Positions 18,853 through 27,543 of a stretch of 40,171 nt of DNA are shown here, piece after piece (the stretch's first letter is position 1; the number at the start of each line of letters is the position of its first letter). The stretch comes from Methylococcaceae bacterium (lineage in GTDB: Bacteria > Pseudomonadota > Gammaproteobacteria > Methylococcales > Methylococcaceae). A program made the translations under genes and the position numbers. The stretch spans positions 1 through 40,171 of the forward strand of contig CADDZF010000011.1 of assembly GCA_902812445.1 (NCBI GenBank), given 5' to 3'. A model generated the notes under the pieces. That model was not told the DNA's origin. It searched no databases and saw only the letters and a list, made by a program, of their open reading frames with translations.

Positions 18853-19899
18853 GTGGGCTGTGTCCTGTTTAACAGGCTGCTGGACACGGTGGTTACTCCG
18901 AAGGCATTGTTTGCCGAATCAGCGGTTGTCTTGGCCAAACTGGCTCTTTCCGAACAAACCATTGCTTATGTCCAAAATCCCGATTGGCACACCGTCGATC
19001 AGGATCTAAAGTGGTTGCAACAACCTGATTGCCACTGCATTACCATTCGGGATGAGTCTTATCCCGTACTGCTGAAAGAAATCGCTGATCCGCCGCCGCT
19101 GCTCTTCATCCATGGCGATCCGGCCGCCCTGGCGGGCGTTCAGTTGGCTATCGTAGGCAGCCGCAACCCTTCTCCGAACGGATACCAGATCGCCTATGAT
19201 TTCGCCCGATTCTTGGCACAGGCGGGGCTTTTCATCACGAGCGGCCTGGCTATCGGCATCGACGCGGCCAGCCATCGCGGAGCGCTCGCTAGTCAAGGTA
19301 TTACCCTCGCGGTGGCCGGCACGGGCTTGGATAAGGTCTATCCCGCACACCACGCAAGCTTGGCTGACCTCATCGTCCAACGCCACGGCGCGCTCGTCTC
19401 CGAGCTTCCACTGGGCACCGTCCCGCGGGCCAATAACTTTCCGCGCCGCAATCGCCTGATCAGTGGTATGAGCGTGGGCACGCTGGTGGTGGAAGCAGCA
19501 CTACGCAGCGGTTCACTGATCACGGCCCGCTTGGCGCTCGAGCAGGGCCGGGAAGTGTTCGCGATACCTGGCGCCATCAATAATCCGCTCGCTCGCGGCT
19601 GCCATGCGTTGATCAAGCAAGGCGCCCAATTGGCCGAAAGCATCGACGATATCTTGAGCGAAGTCGGCCACTTGGCTGCGGCTACAGCCGCTAGAGAGCC
19701 GACGCTGGCCAACGCGTCCCCGATCGACAAAGATCACCAGGATTTATTGAAATATATTGCGTATGCCCCCACCTCAGTGGATACTCTAGTAAAAGAGTCG
19801 GGGTACGCTCCCGAAGCCATTTCGTCTATGCTGTTGATATTGGAGTTGCAAGGTTACGTATTTTCCATGGCAGGAGGATGTTATTGCCGCAAAAAGTAG
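18853..19899 (+). CDS. dprA: DNA processing protein DprA
   Basis: A DNA uptake and recombination mediator that binds single-stranded DNA and loads RecA during natural transformation. The Rossmann-like core shows LAIVGSRNPSPNGYQIAYDF and ITSGLAIGIDAASHRGAL, then NNFPRRNRLISGMS and SGSLITARLALEQGREVFAIPG. A C-terminal winged-helix domain follows. The GTG at 18853 gives 348 residues. However, a further 20 codons upstream in the same frame read SSELRYWLALLRAPR, which resembles the usual DprA N-terminal helix. They lack ATG, GTG or TTG back to the LysM stop, so the true start may be a rare codon such as ATC at 18796-18804 after a GGAAG ribosome binding site. Confidence 0.9.
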   Translation: MGCVLFNRLLDTVVTPKALFAESAVVLAKLALSEQTIAYVQNPDWHTVDQDLKWLQQPDCHCITIRDESYPVLLKEIADPPPLLFIHGDPAALAGVQLAIVGSRNPSPNGYQIAYDFARFLAQAGLFITSGLAIGIDAASHRGALASQGITLAVAGTGLDKVYPAHHASLADLIVQRHGALVSELPLGTVPRANNFPRRNRLISGMSVGTLVVEAALRSGSLITARLALEQGREVFAIPGAINNPLARGCHALIKQGAQLAESIDDILSEVGHLAAATAAREPTLANASPIDKDHQDLLKYIAYAPTSVDTLVKESGYAPEAISSMLLILELQGYVFSMAGGCYCRKK

Positions 19900-19950
19900 G
19901 GTTCGATAACGCAGAGTGACCCACCCGCCTGATCTCGCCGAGTAAATTAC

Positions 19951-20415
19951 ATGAAAGAAAACTTATTTGACGTCCTCATCTATCTTTTCGAAAACTATAT
20001 GGACGAGGAATCCGAGCTGGTGCCCGACCCTGACGCCATACGCACGGAGCTTCTCGAAGCCGGTTTTCCACAGGGCGACATAACGAAGGCCTTTGACTGG
20101 CTCGAGTCGCTGGCCGAACAGCAAACGATTAGGACAGCCTCGCCGACGTTCAGGATTTTTTCCGGCCAGGAGGCCGCGAAACTGGATGTGGAATGCCGCG
20201 GATTTTTGCTTTCCCTGGAGCAGATGGGGATATTGACGCCCGCCTGCAGAGAGCTGGTCATCGACCGGGTGATGGCACTCAATGAAGAGAATATCTCGCT
20301 GGAAAATCTTAAGTGGGTCGTGCTGATGGTCTTGTTCAGCCAGCCGGATGAGGAAATTGCGTTTGCTAAAATGGAACACTTGGTCTATGAGAGCTTTCCG
20401 GATTATTTACATTGA
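19951..20415 (+). CDS. smg: Smg / DUF494 family protein
   Basis: A 154-residue protein that matches the Smg (DUF494) family from its start MKENLFDVLIYLFENYMDEESELVPDPDAI through LLEAGFPQGDITKAFDWLESL to the C-terminal LKWVVLMVLFSQPDEE segment. The function is not established, though the gene is conserved next to dprA and topA in Betaproteobacteria and Gammaproteobacteria. Here it lies 51 bases after dprA and 149 bases before topA on the same strand. Confidence 0.95.
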   Translation: MKENLFDVLIYLFENYMDEESELVPDPDAIRTELLEAGFPQGDITKAFDWLESLAEQQTIRTASPTFRIFSGQEAAKLDVECRGFLLSLEQMGILTPACRELVIDRVMALNEENISLENLKWVVLMVLFSQPDEEIAFAKMEHLVYESFPDYLH

Positions 20416-20564
20416 TCGCCTCGGCAGACATCCCGGCGAACACCCTCCGGTTTACCGTTAATATTACACCGCGCCGATAGTCTCGGGCGATCTGCAGACT
20501 CTCCCGGCCCTAAGCGCTTACGCGAAGGGATCTTAAAATCACTCATTACCGACATGCCGCTTCA

Positions 20565-22892
20565 ATGAGCCATAACCTCGTTATCGTCGAATCGCCGGCA
20601 AAAGCCAAAACCATCGAAAAATACCTTGGGCCGGATTTTCACGTCTACGCTTCATACGGCCACGTGCGCGACCTCATCCCCAAGGAGGGCGCCGTGGATA
20701 CCGAGCATGATTTCGCTATGAAATATGAGGTTATCGAGAAGAGCCAGAAACACTTTCAGGCGATTGCCAAGGCCGCGCAAAAAGCGGATGCGCTCTACCT
20801 TGCCACCGACCCGGATCGCGAAGGGGAAGCGATTTCCTGGCATTTGTACGAAATGCTGAAGGATATTCTCAAGAAAAAACCCGTACACCGGGTGATATTC
20901 CACGAAATTACCAAACGCGCCATTAGCGAAGCCATGGCCAACCCGAAGCAACTGTCAGCCGATCTGATCAATGCCCAGCAGGCGCGGCGCGCGCTGGACT
21001 ACCTCGTTGGCTTTAAGCTTTCGCCTCTACTGTGGAAAAAGATTCGCCGAGGATTGTCCGCTGGGCGGGTGCAGAGTCCGGCATTGCGCATGCTGGTCGA
21101 GCGGGAAATCGAAATCGAGAATTTCAAATCCCAGGAATACTGGACCATCGAAGCGGCAGCCAGAGCGAATGCTCAGCCTTTTAAAGCCCGCCTGACTCAT
21201 TACGAGAACGTCAAGCTGGAGCAGTTCAGCGTTACCAACGAGGCGCAGGCGAACGGAATTCGCGACGCGCTATTGGCAAAAGCAAACGGCCAACTGCTGG
21301 TCTCAAAAGTCGAAAAGAAGCAAAAAAAACGCAATCCCGCTCCCCCTTTTACCACCTCAACACTCCAGCAGGAAGCCGCGCGCAAGCTGAATTTTTCGAC
21401 CAAGCGCACGATGGCCGTCGCGCAGCAACTTTACGAAGGCATCGCTCTCGGCGGCGAGACGGTAGGGCTTATCACTTATATGCGCTCGGATTCAGTCAAC
21501 CTCGCACAGGAGGCAGTCCGCGAGCTGCGTGACCTGATCAAGGAGCGCTTCGGCAATGATAATCTGCCAGCTCAGCCGCGCGCCTACAAAACCAAGAGCA
21601 AAAATGCTCAAGAGGCGCATGAGGCGATTCGCCCGACTTCCGCGAGTCGTCTGCCCGATGCGGTAAAGCCCTACTTGTCCGCTGATCAATACAGGCTTTA
21701 CAGCCTAATCTGGAAGCGTACCGTCGCCTGTCAAATGATTCACGCTACCATCGATACGGTTTCAGTGGACTTGACCTGCGGCGAGGAGAATCGTTTCCGC
21801 GCTTCCGGATCGACAGTTATCCATCCGGGTTTCATGGCGATCTACCTCGAAGGTAAAGACGACGCTCGGGAGAGCGATGGGGATGAGGCTCTATTGCCGC
21901 CGCTCAAGGAAGGCCAGGCGGTAGCCCTGGATGATATCATTCCGGGACAACATTATACCGAACCGCCACCACGCTATACCGAAGCCAGTCTGGTGAAATC
22001 GCTGGAAGAATATGGCATCGGGCGCCCTTCCACCTACGTGGCCATCATTTCTACATTGCAGCAGCGGGACTACGCCATCCTGGAAAACAAGCGCTTTTTC
22101 CCGACGGATGTCGGGCGCATCGTCAACAAATTTTTGACCGAGCATTTCAACCAGTACGTGGATTATCACTTTACCGCCAATCTGGAGGATGATCTTGATG
22201 CGGTCTCTCGCGGCGAGAAGAACTGGATTCCGTTGATGCACGAATTCTGGGGCCCTTTCAGCACCCTCATCGAAGAGAAGGATGAAAGTCTCAAGCGCAA
22301 GGACGTAACGCATGAGAGTCTGGACGAAGCATGCCCTGAATGCGGCGCCCAGCTCTCTATTCGGCTGGGCAGAAACGGGCGATTCGTAGGCTGCACCAAT
22401 TATCCGGAATGCAAATATACGCGCAACCTCAATCCGGAAACCAAGCAGGAAGAACAGGAAGTGGTCGCGGGCCGCACCTGTCCCAAGTGCACATCGCCAC
22501 TGATCATCAAGTCCGGGCGCTACGGGAGATTCATCGGCTGCAGCGCCTACCCCGGCTGCAAACACATCGAGCCGCTGGAAAAGCCAGTCGATACTGGCGT
22601 TCCCTGCCCACAGTGCAGGCAGGGAACGCTGATCAAGCGAAAATCCCGCTTCGGCAAGATATTCTACTCCTGCTCCACTTATCCGACCTGCAACTATGCA
22701 GTTTGGAACCCGCCAATCGATGAACCTTGCCCGGCCTGTGGCTGGCCTGTTCTGACGGTTAAAACGACCAAACGACGCGGCGTGGAGAAAGCCTGCCCGC
22801 AGAAGGAGTGCAAGTACACAGCGCCTTACGAGGGTGATCTGGCCGATACCGCAGGAGCGCCGGCGGATGCGAAATTATCTATAGCCTCTTAA
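20565..22892 (+). CDS. topA: DNA topoisomerase I
   Basis: A 775-residue type IA topoisomerase that relaxes negative supercoils. The TOPRIM domain begins NLVIVESPAKAKTIEKYLG and has the ATDPDREGEAISWHL metal-binding acidic cluster. The catalytic Tyr is in GLITYMRSDSVNLA. The C-terminal part holds four zinc-ribbon-like modules, each with paired Cys motifs: CPECGAQL, CPKCTSPL, CPQCRQGTL and CPACGWPVL. The sequence has no truncation. It follows smg, and a hairpin lies immediately downstream before tsaC. Confidence 0.98.
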   Translation: MSHNLVIVESPAKAKTIEKYLGPDFHVYASYGHVRDLIPKEGAVDTEHDFAMKYEVIEKSQKHFQAIAKAAQKADALYLATDPDREGEAISWHLYEMLKDILKKKPVHRVIFHEITKRAISEAMANPKQLSADLINAQQARRALDYLVGFKLSPLLWKKIRRGLSAGRVQSPALRMLVEREIEIENFKSQEYWTIEAAARANAQPFKARLTHYENVKLEQFSVTNEAQANGIRDALLAKANGQLLVSKVEKKQKKRNPAPPFTTSTLQQEAARKLNFSTKRTMAVAQQLYEGIALGGETVGLITYMRSDSVNLAQEAVRELRDLIKERFGNDNLPAQPRAYKTKSKNAQEAHEAIRPTSASRLPDAVKPYLSADQYRLYSLIWKRTVACQMIHATIDTVSVDLTCGEENRFRASGSTVIHPGFMAIYLEGKDDARESDGDEALLPPLKEGQAVALDDIIPGQHYTEPPPRYTEASLVKSLEEYGIGRPSTYVAIISTLQQRDYAILENKRFFPTDVGRIVNKFLTEHFNQYVDYHFTANLEDDLDAVSRGEKNWIPLMHEFWGPFSTLIEEKDESLKRKDVTHESLDEACPECGAQLSIRLGRNGRFVGCTNYPECKYTRNLNPETKQEEQEVVAGRTCPKCTSPLIIKSGRYGRFIGCSAYPGCKHIEPLEKPVDTGVPCPQCRQGTLIKRKSRFGKIFYSCSTYPTCNYAVWNPPIDEPCPACGWPVLTVKTTKRRGVEKACPQKECKYTAPYEGDLADTAGAPADAKLSIAS

Positions 22893-22904
22893 GCGATCAT
22901 AAAA

Positions 22905-22929
22905 CATCTGCACCTTACCCGTGCAGATG
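22905..22929. repeat. Inverted repeat between topA and tsaC
   Basis: A perfect 9-base dyad, CATCTGCAC and GTGCAGATG, separated by 7 bases. It lies just past the topA stop. It is not followed by a T-run on the plus strand, so it is not a classic terminator for topA, but it may stabilise or attenuate the transcript. A short TTTT follows it on the minus strand. Confidence 0.55.
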
Positions 22930-22955
22930 AGGCGAATACTTAGCAGAATTTAGCC

Positions 22956-23519
22956 GTGACTGCCGGCTGGATATCCGAATGGCAGCTCGAGCGTGCTGCC
23001 AAGCACCTGCGCCAAGGTGGTATCATTGCTTATCCGACGGAAGCCGTCTATGGACTCGGTTGCGATCCGATGAGTGCTGCTGCGGTCGACAGACTTCTGG
23101 CGCTGAAAAATCGTTCCGTCGCAAAAGGCCTTATCTTGATTGCTGCAGACTTTCAGCAAATCGAGCCGTTCATCGACGTTTCGGCCTGCAAACGGAAAAA
23201 CGAGATTATTGCGAGCTGGCCGGGGCCCACCACATGGGTGATTCCGGCAAGTCCGCATGTCCCCCGCTGGTTGTCCGGCCACCGCGCCACGATTGCCGTA
23301 AGAGTCACTCGGCATCCTCTAGCAGCAGCGCTTTGTCGCGCCTTCCAAGGCCCTATCGTTTCCACCAGTGCCAATAAGAGTGGCCGTGCTCCGGCAAAAA
23401 CCTTCCTTAGGGTCCGCAAACATTTCCCACCCCCTACGCTGATTGTAAAAGGCGATGCAGGAAACCATCTGAAAACCACCGCCATCTATGATGCTCTCAG
23501 CGGACGGCGGCTGCGCTAA
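22956..23519 (+). CDS. tsaC: Threonylcarbamoyl-AMP synthase TsaC (Sua5/YciO/YrdC family)
   Basis: A 187-residue enzyme that makes threonylcarbamoyl-AMP from threonine, bicarbonate and ATP for the t6A37 tRNA modification. The YrdC domain is complete: GGIIAYPTEAVYGLGCDP (about 21-38), LALKNRSVAKGLILIA, WPGPTTWVIPAS, and GPIVSTSANKSGRAPAKT. There is no Sua5 C-terminal domain, so it is the short TsaC type. The start is a GTG at 22956. It lies 63 bases after topA. Confidence 0.95.
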   Translation: MTAGWISEWQLERAAKHLRQGGIIAYPTEAVYGLGCDPMSAAAVDRLLALKNRSVAKGLILIAADFQQIEPFIDVSACKRKNEIIASWPGPTTWVIPASPHVPRWLSGHRATIAVRVTRHPLAAALCRAFQGPIVSTSANKSGRAPAKTFLRVRKHFPPPTLIVKGDAGNHLKTTAIYDALSGRRLR

Positions 23520-23641
23520 GTCAGTGCAGGCTGCGTAGGCCTGATTTTGACTTGACAGGCCATCGCCAACGCCCATACGATTCACTGATCGCGTTGATCC
23601 CAGAATAAGATAAACCCGCCCGCTGATGAGTCAGTTTTTTC

Positions 23642-24664
23642 ATGACGATCGCAATTTCGCCTCAAAGCAATCTGACGCTCGATAAAAGCGAGACGATAAG
23701 CTTTACCGGCATACGCAAGCTTGTCGAAGCAGAGAGCAAAGCTGTCGATCAGCTGATTCTGCGAGAACTGAGCTCGGATGTCGTTCTCATCAATCAAATC
23801 GGCAGGTATATCGTCAATAGTGGGGGCAAGCGATTACGGCCGGCGCTGCTACTGCTGGTTGCCAAAGCCTTGAGCTATGTTGGTCAACAGCACATTACGC
23901 TCGCCGCGGTTATCGAGTTCATTCATACGGCGACTTTACTGCACGATGACGTCGTTGATGAATCGTCTCTCAGACGAGGGCGCCACACGGTCAATACCGT
24001 CTGGGGCAATGCCGCCAGCGTACTGGTTGGCGACTACCTGTATTCGCGCTCGTTCGAGATGATGGTGAGCGTCAGAAATGTGCGAGTCATGGAAATCCTG
24101 GCCGCTACCACGACTGCGATCGCCGAGGGCGAAGTGCTGCAGTTACTCAACCGCAACAACCCAACCACGACGGAGCAGAGATACCTGGAAGTCATTTCGC
24201 GCAAGACCGCGATCCTGTTCAGTGCCGCCTCACAACTGGGCGCTGTACTAGCCCGTGCCCCACATGAGACGGAGCAAGCGCTCAGTCAGTTCGGCCTGCA
24301 TCTCGGAATGGCTTTCCAACTCATCGATGATGCGCTCGATTACAAAGCCGATCCGGAGAAGCTCGGCAAGAATCTGGGCGACGACCTGGCCGAAGGAAAA
24401 CCGACTCTGCCTTTAATTTATGCCCTCGGCCAGAGCGATGAGAGGCAGGCAACCTTGCTGCGCGCGGCCATTGAAAGCGGCAATCGCGATGCATTTAGAG
24501 ATGTATACGCCATCGTTGAATCCACCAATGCGATTGCGTATACTGAAAGAAGAGCTCGTGAAGAGGCACACAGAGCATATGAGTCGCTGGAGCAAGTGCC
24601 TTCCTCGGTCTACAAAGAGGCGTTGACCACGCTAGCGCTGTTTTCCGTAGAACGAAATCATTAA
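23642..24664 (+). CDS. ispB: Octaprenyl diphosphate synthase (trans-prenyltransferase)
   Basis: A 340-residue polyprenyl diphosphate synthase, supplying the ubiquinone side chain. SGGKRLRPALLLLVAKA is the first conserved region. HDDVVDESSLRRG is the first Asp-rich motif (DDxxD, metal and allylic substrate binding), and FQLIDDALDYKAD is the second. LGKNLGDDLAEGKPTLPLIYAL is the conserved C-terminal segment. The length is typical. An octaprenyl product is usual for Betaproteobacteria, but the chain length is inferred. Its stop is 27 bases before the tRNA-Pro gene. Confidence 0.95.
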   Translation: MTIAISPQSNLTLDKSETISFTGIRKLVEAESKAVDQLILRELSSDVVLINQIGRYIVNSGGKRLRPALLLLVAKALSYVGQQHITLAAVIEFIHTATLLHDDVVDESSLRRGRHTVNTVWGNAASVLVGDYLYSRSFEMMVSVRNVRVMEILAATTTAIAEGEVLQLLNRNNPTTTEQRYLEVISRKTAILFSAASQLGAVLARAPHETEQALSQFGLHLGMAFQLIDDALDYKADPEKLGKNLGDDLAEGKPTLPLIYALGQSDERQATLLRAAIESGNRDAFRDVYAIVESTNAIAYTERRAREEAHRAYESLEQVPSSVYKEALTTLALFSVERNH

Positions 24665-24691
24665 TCGATCGCGATTTACGTCCAGCTCAAA

Positions 24692-24768
<77 letters not shown>

Positions 24769-24874
24769 ATTGAATCCCGGTTGAACAATACGTTACAAAC
24801 CTCTTTTCCCGTTGTTTCACGGCCGATTTTCCCAAGGGGTAACCGTAACGTGAAACTCGTCCTCCATAGCCTTT

Positions 24875-25535
24875 TCACATCCCATCCAGCACAGCAACCG
24901 CTGCTCTGACGGTGGCCGGCACGAGATGCGCATACACCTGATCGGTAATGCGAATATCGCTGTGGCTGAGTACCGCTGAAACGGCCTCGATCGATACTCT
25001 TGCCTGTGCCAACCAGCTCCCACAGGTTCGCCTCAGGTCATGTGGATGCACGTCCTGGAGATTTGCCTTGCTGACCGCAGCTGCGAATGCTTTCCTGATG
25101 CTGGCGATCCTTTCCTCTCCCTTGGTGCAAAATACCCAGGGGCTGTCGGAACAGTATTTATCCCGGAAGCTTTGCCGAGCCAGTATGGACGACTGGGCTT
25201 CCCTGTTGAGAGGGACACTGCCGATCTTGCCGTTTTTCTGCTCGCCCGAGGTCAGGTAATCAGCCCTTCCTTGAGATCGATCTGTTTCCACTCCAGCCCG
25301 AGAATTTCGCCAGGACGCATGCCTGTGTAAATCCCCAGTTTAATGAGTCCACGAGGTACGGCGCCTTCAAGCGCCGGCTGGCTGCCGCAAGCAAGGCAGC
25401 AGCCTCCTCATTGCTCAGCCATCGTTCCCCGCGTCCTTGAGCTTGCGTCCATGCGCAGGATTGGGCAAATCCCAGTCCGACTCCACCCCAAGCAAACTCC
25501 GACGTGGTTCAATATCAGCAGACACCTGAGGTAAG
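24875..25535 (-). pseudogene. Tyrosine recombinase (phage-type integrase), frameshifted and truncated
   Basis: The catalytic domain is recognisable but spread over several frames. In reading order (minus strand): an N-terminal remnant DWDLPNPAHGRKLKDAGN, then WLSNEEAAALLAAASRRLKAPYLV, then LIKLGIYTGMRPGEILGLEWKQ (Arg I region), and finally one open frame (24875-25291) with LTSGEQKNGKIGSVPLN (Lys region), HPHDLRRTCGSWL (HxxR), LSHSDIRITDQVYAHL (His and nucleophile Tyr). At least three frame changes lie between about 25260 and 25440. The N-terminal arm-binding domain is missing, cut off by an IS3-like element at about 25535. The gene reads toward the tRNA-Pro, typical of an island integrase. 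It is very unlikely to be functional. Confidence 0.88.
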
Positions 25536-25566
25536 GAGTTGAGCTCTGCAACTGAGGTGAGAGACG

Positions 25567-25856
25567 ATGGCGGGAAAACTCTATACGAAGGAGTTCCAGC
25601 AGGACGCGGTGCGGCTGGTGACCGAGCACGGATCCACCCAGGCCGAAGCGAAGCGGGTCGCAACCTGAAGATCAACCCGAACAGGCTAGGGCGATGGATT
25701 CAGAAGTTCCGGGCCGATGAGAACGAAGCTTTTCGTGGCAATGGCAAACTGACAGGGGAGCAGGAAGAATCAGGGCGACTGCAAGAGGAGAACCGTAGGC
25801 TGAAGCAGGAGCGGGACATCCTGGTAAAGGCGGCGGCCGCGAAGGAAGTGGGCTGA
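25567..25856 (+). pseudogene. IS3-family transposase OrfA, frameshifted
   Basis: The first frame starts at an ATG at 25567 and reads MAGKLYTKEFQQDAVRLVTE, the usual OrfA helix-turn-helix start. It stops after 33 codons near 25668. The protein continues in another frame with INPNRLGRWIQKFRADENEAF and then a leucine-zipper-like coiled coil ([20 protein letters not shown]) to a TGA at 25854-25856. Together they make a complete OrfA of about 96 residues with one frameshift at about 25650-25660. Confidence 0.85.
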
Positions 25857-26185
25857 GGTATCCGTTCATTGATCGGGCAAAGAAGGCCTATTTCGTGAAA
25901 CGGCTGTGTCGTGTGCTGGGCGTGAGCCGGGCAGGCTATTACGCCTTTGTCCGGCGGCAGCGGGGCTTTCAGGTGGCAGCGCCAAACCGGCTGTGGGCGT
26001 CGGCTATCAGCTATATCTGGACCACCGAGGGATGGCGGTATTTGGCGGTGGTGATCGATCGGTACGCCCGCAAGGTCGTGGGAGTAGTCCCGGGGCAAGC
26101 GTCTCATCAGCGCCTTGGCGTGGGACGCGTTACGGATGGCACTATCGCGCCGGCAACCGCCCCATGGCCAACTGCTGCATCATAG
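25856..26185 (+). pseudogene. IS3-family transposase OrfB remnant with internal deletion
   Basis: The frame opens [18 protein letters not shown] directly at the OrfA stop, as expected for programmed frameshifting in IS3. [17 protein letters not shown] is the HTH_21 segment. It is then joined directly to [20 protein letters not shown], so about 80 residues that normally separate these parts are missing. The segment [20 protein letters not shown] is the integrase core, but the first catalytic Asp of the DDE triad (usually in TDITYI) is Ala here. A later frameshift and loss of the rest of the core follow. It cannot encode an active transposase. Confidence 0.85.
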
Positions 26186-26190
26186 CGACA

Positions 26191-26628
26191 ATCAGAATCT
26201 CCCTGTCCGATGTTCCCGGGCGGCTTGACTTTCACCGCGATCGACCTGCCGGGGAAGATAGGCCGCTGCGATGTGTTCCAGGTGGCCTGACCCGCACTCC
26301 GATCGATCCTGACTTGTGTCTTTCCCCGGACCTGTCGGTCACCCGGGAACACCTTGCGGTGAGGCAATGCCTTGCCGGTGCATGTGACTCGAGAAGGGCC
26401 TGACGCTCTGTCGCTTTACTGTCTTGTCCAGGCATTCGGTTCAGGCTAAGCCACCTTCCCGGTGGTTGAGAACCGGAGCGCTATCATGTCAGAGGAAAGG
26501 CCGTCGTAGTGGCTTTAGCCGGCTCGCCGGCACATTGAGGAAGCCTTTGCGCGAAACCGCCTCTATCTCGAGCAGTCCGCCAGCGAACTGCTCGAAATCC
26601 AGCCGCCCGGATTTCCCTGCCCAGAGCT
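26191..26628. other. Non-coding stretch after the IS remnant
   Basis: All reading frames here are short and none shows a recognisable protein. The stretch is probably rearranged accessory DNA. Confidence 0.35.
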
Positions 26629-26979
26629 TCACTGCCCGGTGGGCCGAAGCTCTGGCCGACTCGGTTCACGACACCCTGCTCGAGGCGGCGCGCTACCCGC
26701 CGCATCTGACGTAGGGGCGGGCTCGGCACCGCCTTCGGCTGTTTGGGAAGGAGACCCCGGAAAGCGCTCGGCCGCCCCGCCTGTAGGCGATAAACGGCCG
26801 ACGTAGGCGCCGGAAATGACAAGCTGGCGTTGTACGGTATCCAGGTTGGCGCTCAGGATGAGCGGAGCCGGCCCTTCCGCGCGCAGGGCGCCGCTCGGCC
26901 CCCCGGCGTCGGCAGTCTGCCCAGTACTTATCAACAGGGTTACCGCGAAAATACCACCATATCGTTTGTACATGACCAT
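26629..26979 (-). CDS. Short secreted protein of unknown function, possible IPT/TIG-like remnant
   Basis: A 116-residue frame with a GAGGAG ribosome binding site before the ATG at 26979, spaced much like that of the nearby peroxidase gene. Residues 1-24 look like a signal peptide (basic start, hydrophobic core, cleavage near ADA). The segment LILSANLDTVQRQLVISGAYVG resembles the first strands of IPT/TIG-type beta domains. The remaining 55 residues are low in structure and rich in Pro, Gly and Ala, as if the frame had shifted out of its original domain. I do not recognise a family with confidence. It may be a truncated pseudogene. Confidence 0.4.
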   Translation of the reverse strand: MVMYKRYGGIFAVTLLISTGQTADAGGPSGALRAEGPAPLILSANLDTVQRQLVISGAYVGRLSPTGGAAERFPGSPSQTAEGGAEPAPTSDAAGSAPPRAGCREPSRPELRPTGQ

Positions 26980-27476
26980 TTCTCCTCATCCAGCTAAAAA
27001 AGCAAGGTCTTGGCATCGGGAAGACCAGTCGTCGTCGCGGGCGATGCCTGCAGGGGGAAAACCCGGGAATCCCGAAGACTGGGGCTGGAACAAGCTGCTT
27101 GGATTCAGGCAAAAGCGTTTCCTATTCATGCGATTTACCCTCTGGTTTCACAAGATTGCGGGGTATCCGCGGCGATCAGTGCGCCACGGCATGAACGATG
27201 AGGTGAGTGTAGTGAACTAAACTGGCCAATCCTCATTCATTGATATCACAACGAGGGGCTCTCTGATCCTCATCGAGGAGGCCTTGCAGCGTCCCCTGAG
27301 GACAGAAGCTAAACCTCTCAGCGTTACCATTAGGAAACTCCGTGCCAAAGCGCGAAGTTTTCTAACTATTTCCACTGGATCAGCGAGATAGGAGATGCAA
27401 CCTGCCCCCGAAGCGCGGATGACCCCTGCGACACAACTTGACAGGGGGGAGGCGCAGGATTAAAGGAGCATGGGTT
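26980..27476. other. Intergenic region between the short secreted protein and the sigma-54 regulator
   Basis: No convincing gene is seen. A possible, weak -24/-12 element on the minus strand lies at 27001-27016 (ATGCCA, 5 bases, TTGCT), 20-35 bases before the secreted-protein start. It has TG in place of the conserved GG at -24. Confidence 0.35.
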
Positions 27477-27506
27477 GAAAAGCGGGCGAGTGGGCAAGAC
27501 GCCCGC
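27477..27506 (-). terminator. Rho-independent terminator of the response regulator gene
   Basis: On the minus strand, GCGGGCG and CGCCCGC form a 7-base GC stem with an 11-base loop, followed by TTTTC. It lies 38 bases past the regulator stop codon. A second dyad (GGGGTG / CACCCC, 27512-27536) lies between the stop codon and this hairpin. Confidence 0.7.
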
Positions 27507-27543
27507 GCGTCGGGGTGTCACCGATTGTCGCACCCCATGCCTT

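Larger units (their letters stand above)
25536..26190 (+). mobile_element. IS3-family insertion sequence remnant
   Basis: This remnant carries degenerate OrfA and OrfB transposase genes of IS3 type on the plus strand and interrupts the integrase. The left end is close to the TGAGGTAAGG at about 25527-25536. No matching right-end inverted repeat could be found by eye, and homology stops after the transposase HHSD motif at about 26190. The element is therefore truncated on its right side and immobile. Exact boundaries are uncertain by about 20 bases. Confidence 0.82.

Noticed and set aside
24875-25291. Treating the 138-residue integrase frame as an intact gene
   Set aside because: The Arg I region and the N-terminal domain are in other frames or missing, so it is a fragment of a pseudogene.
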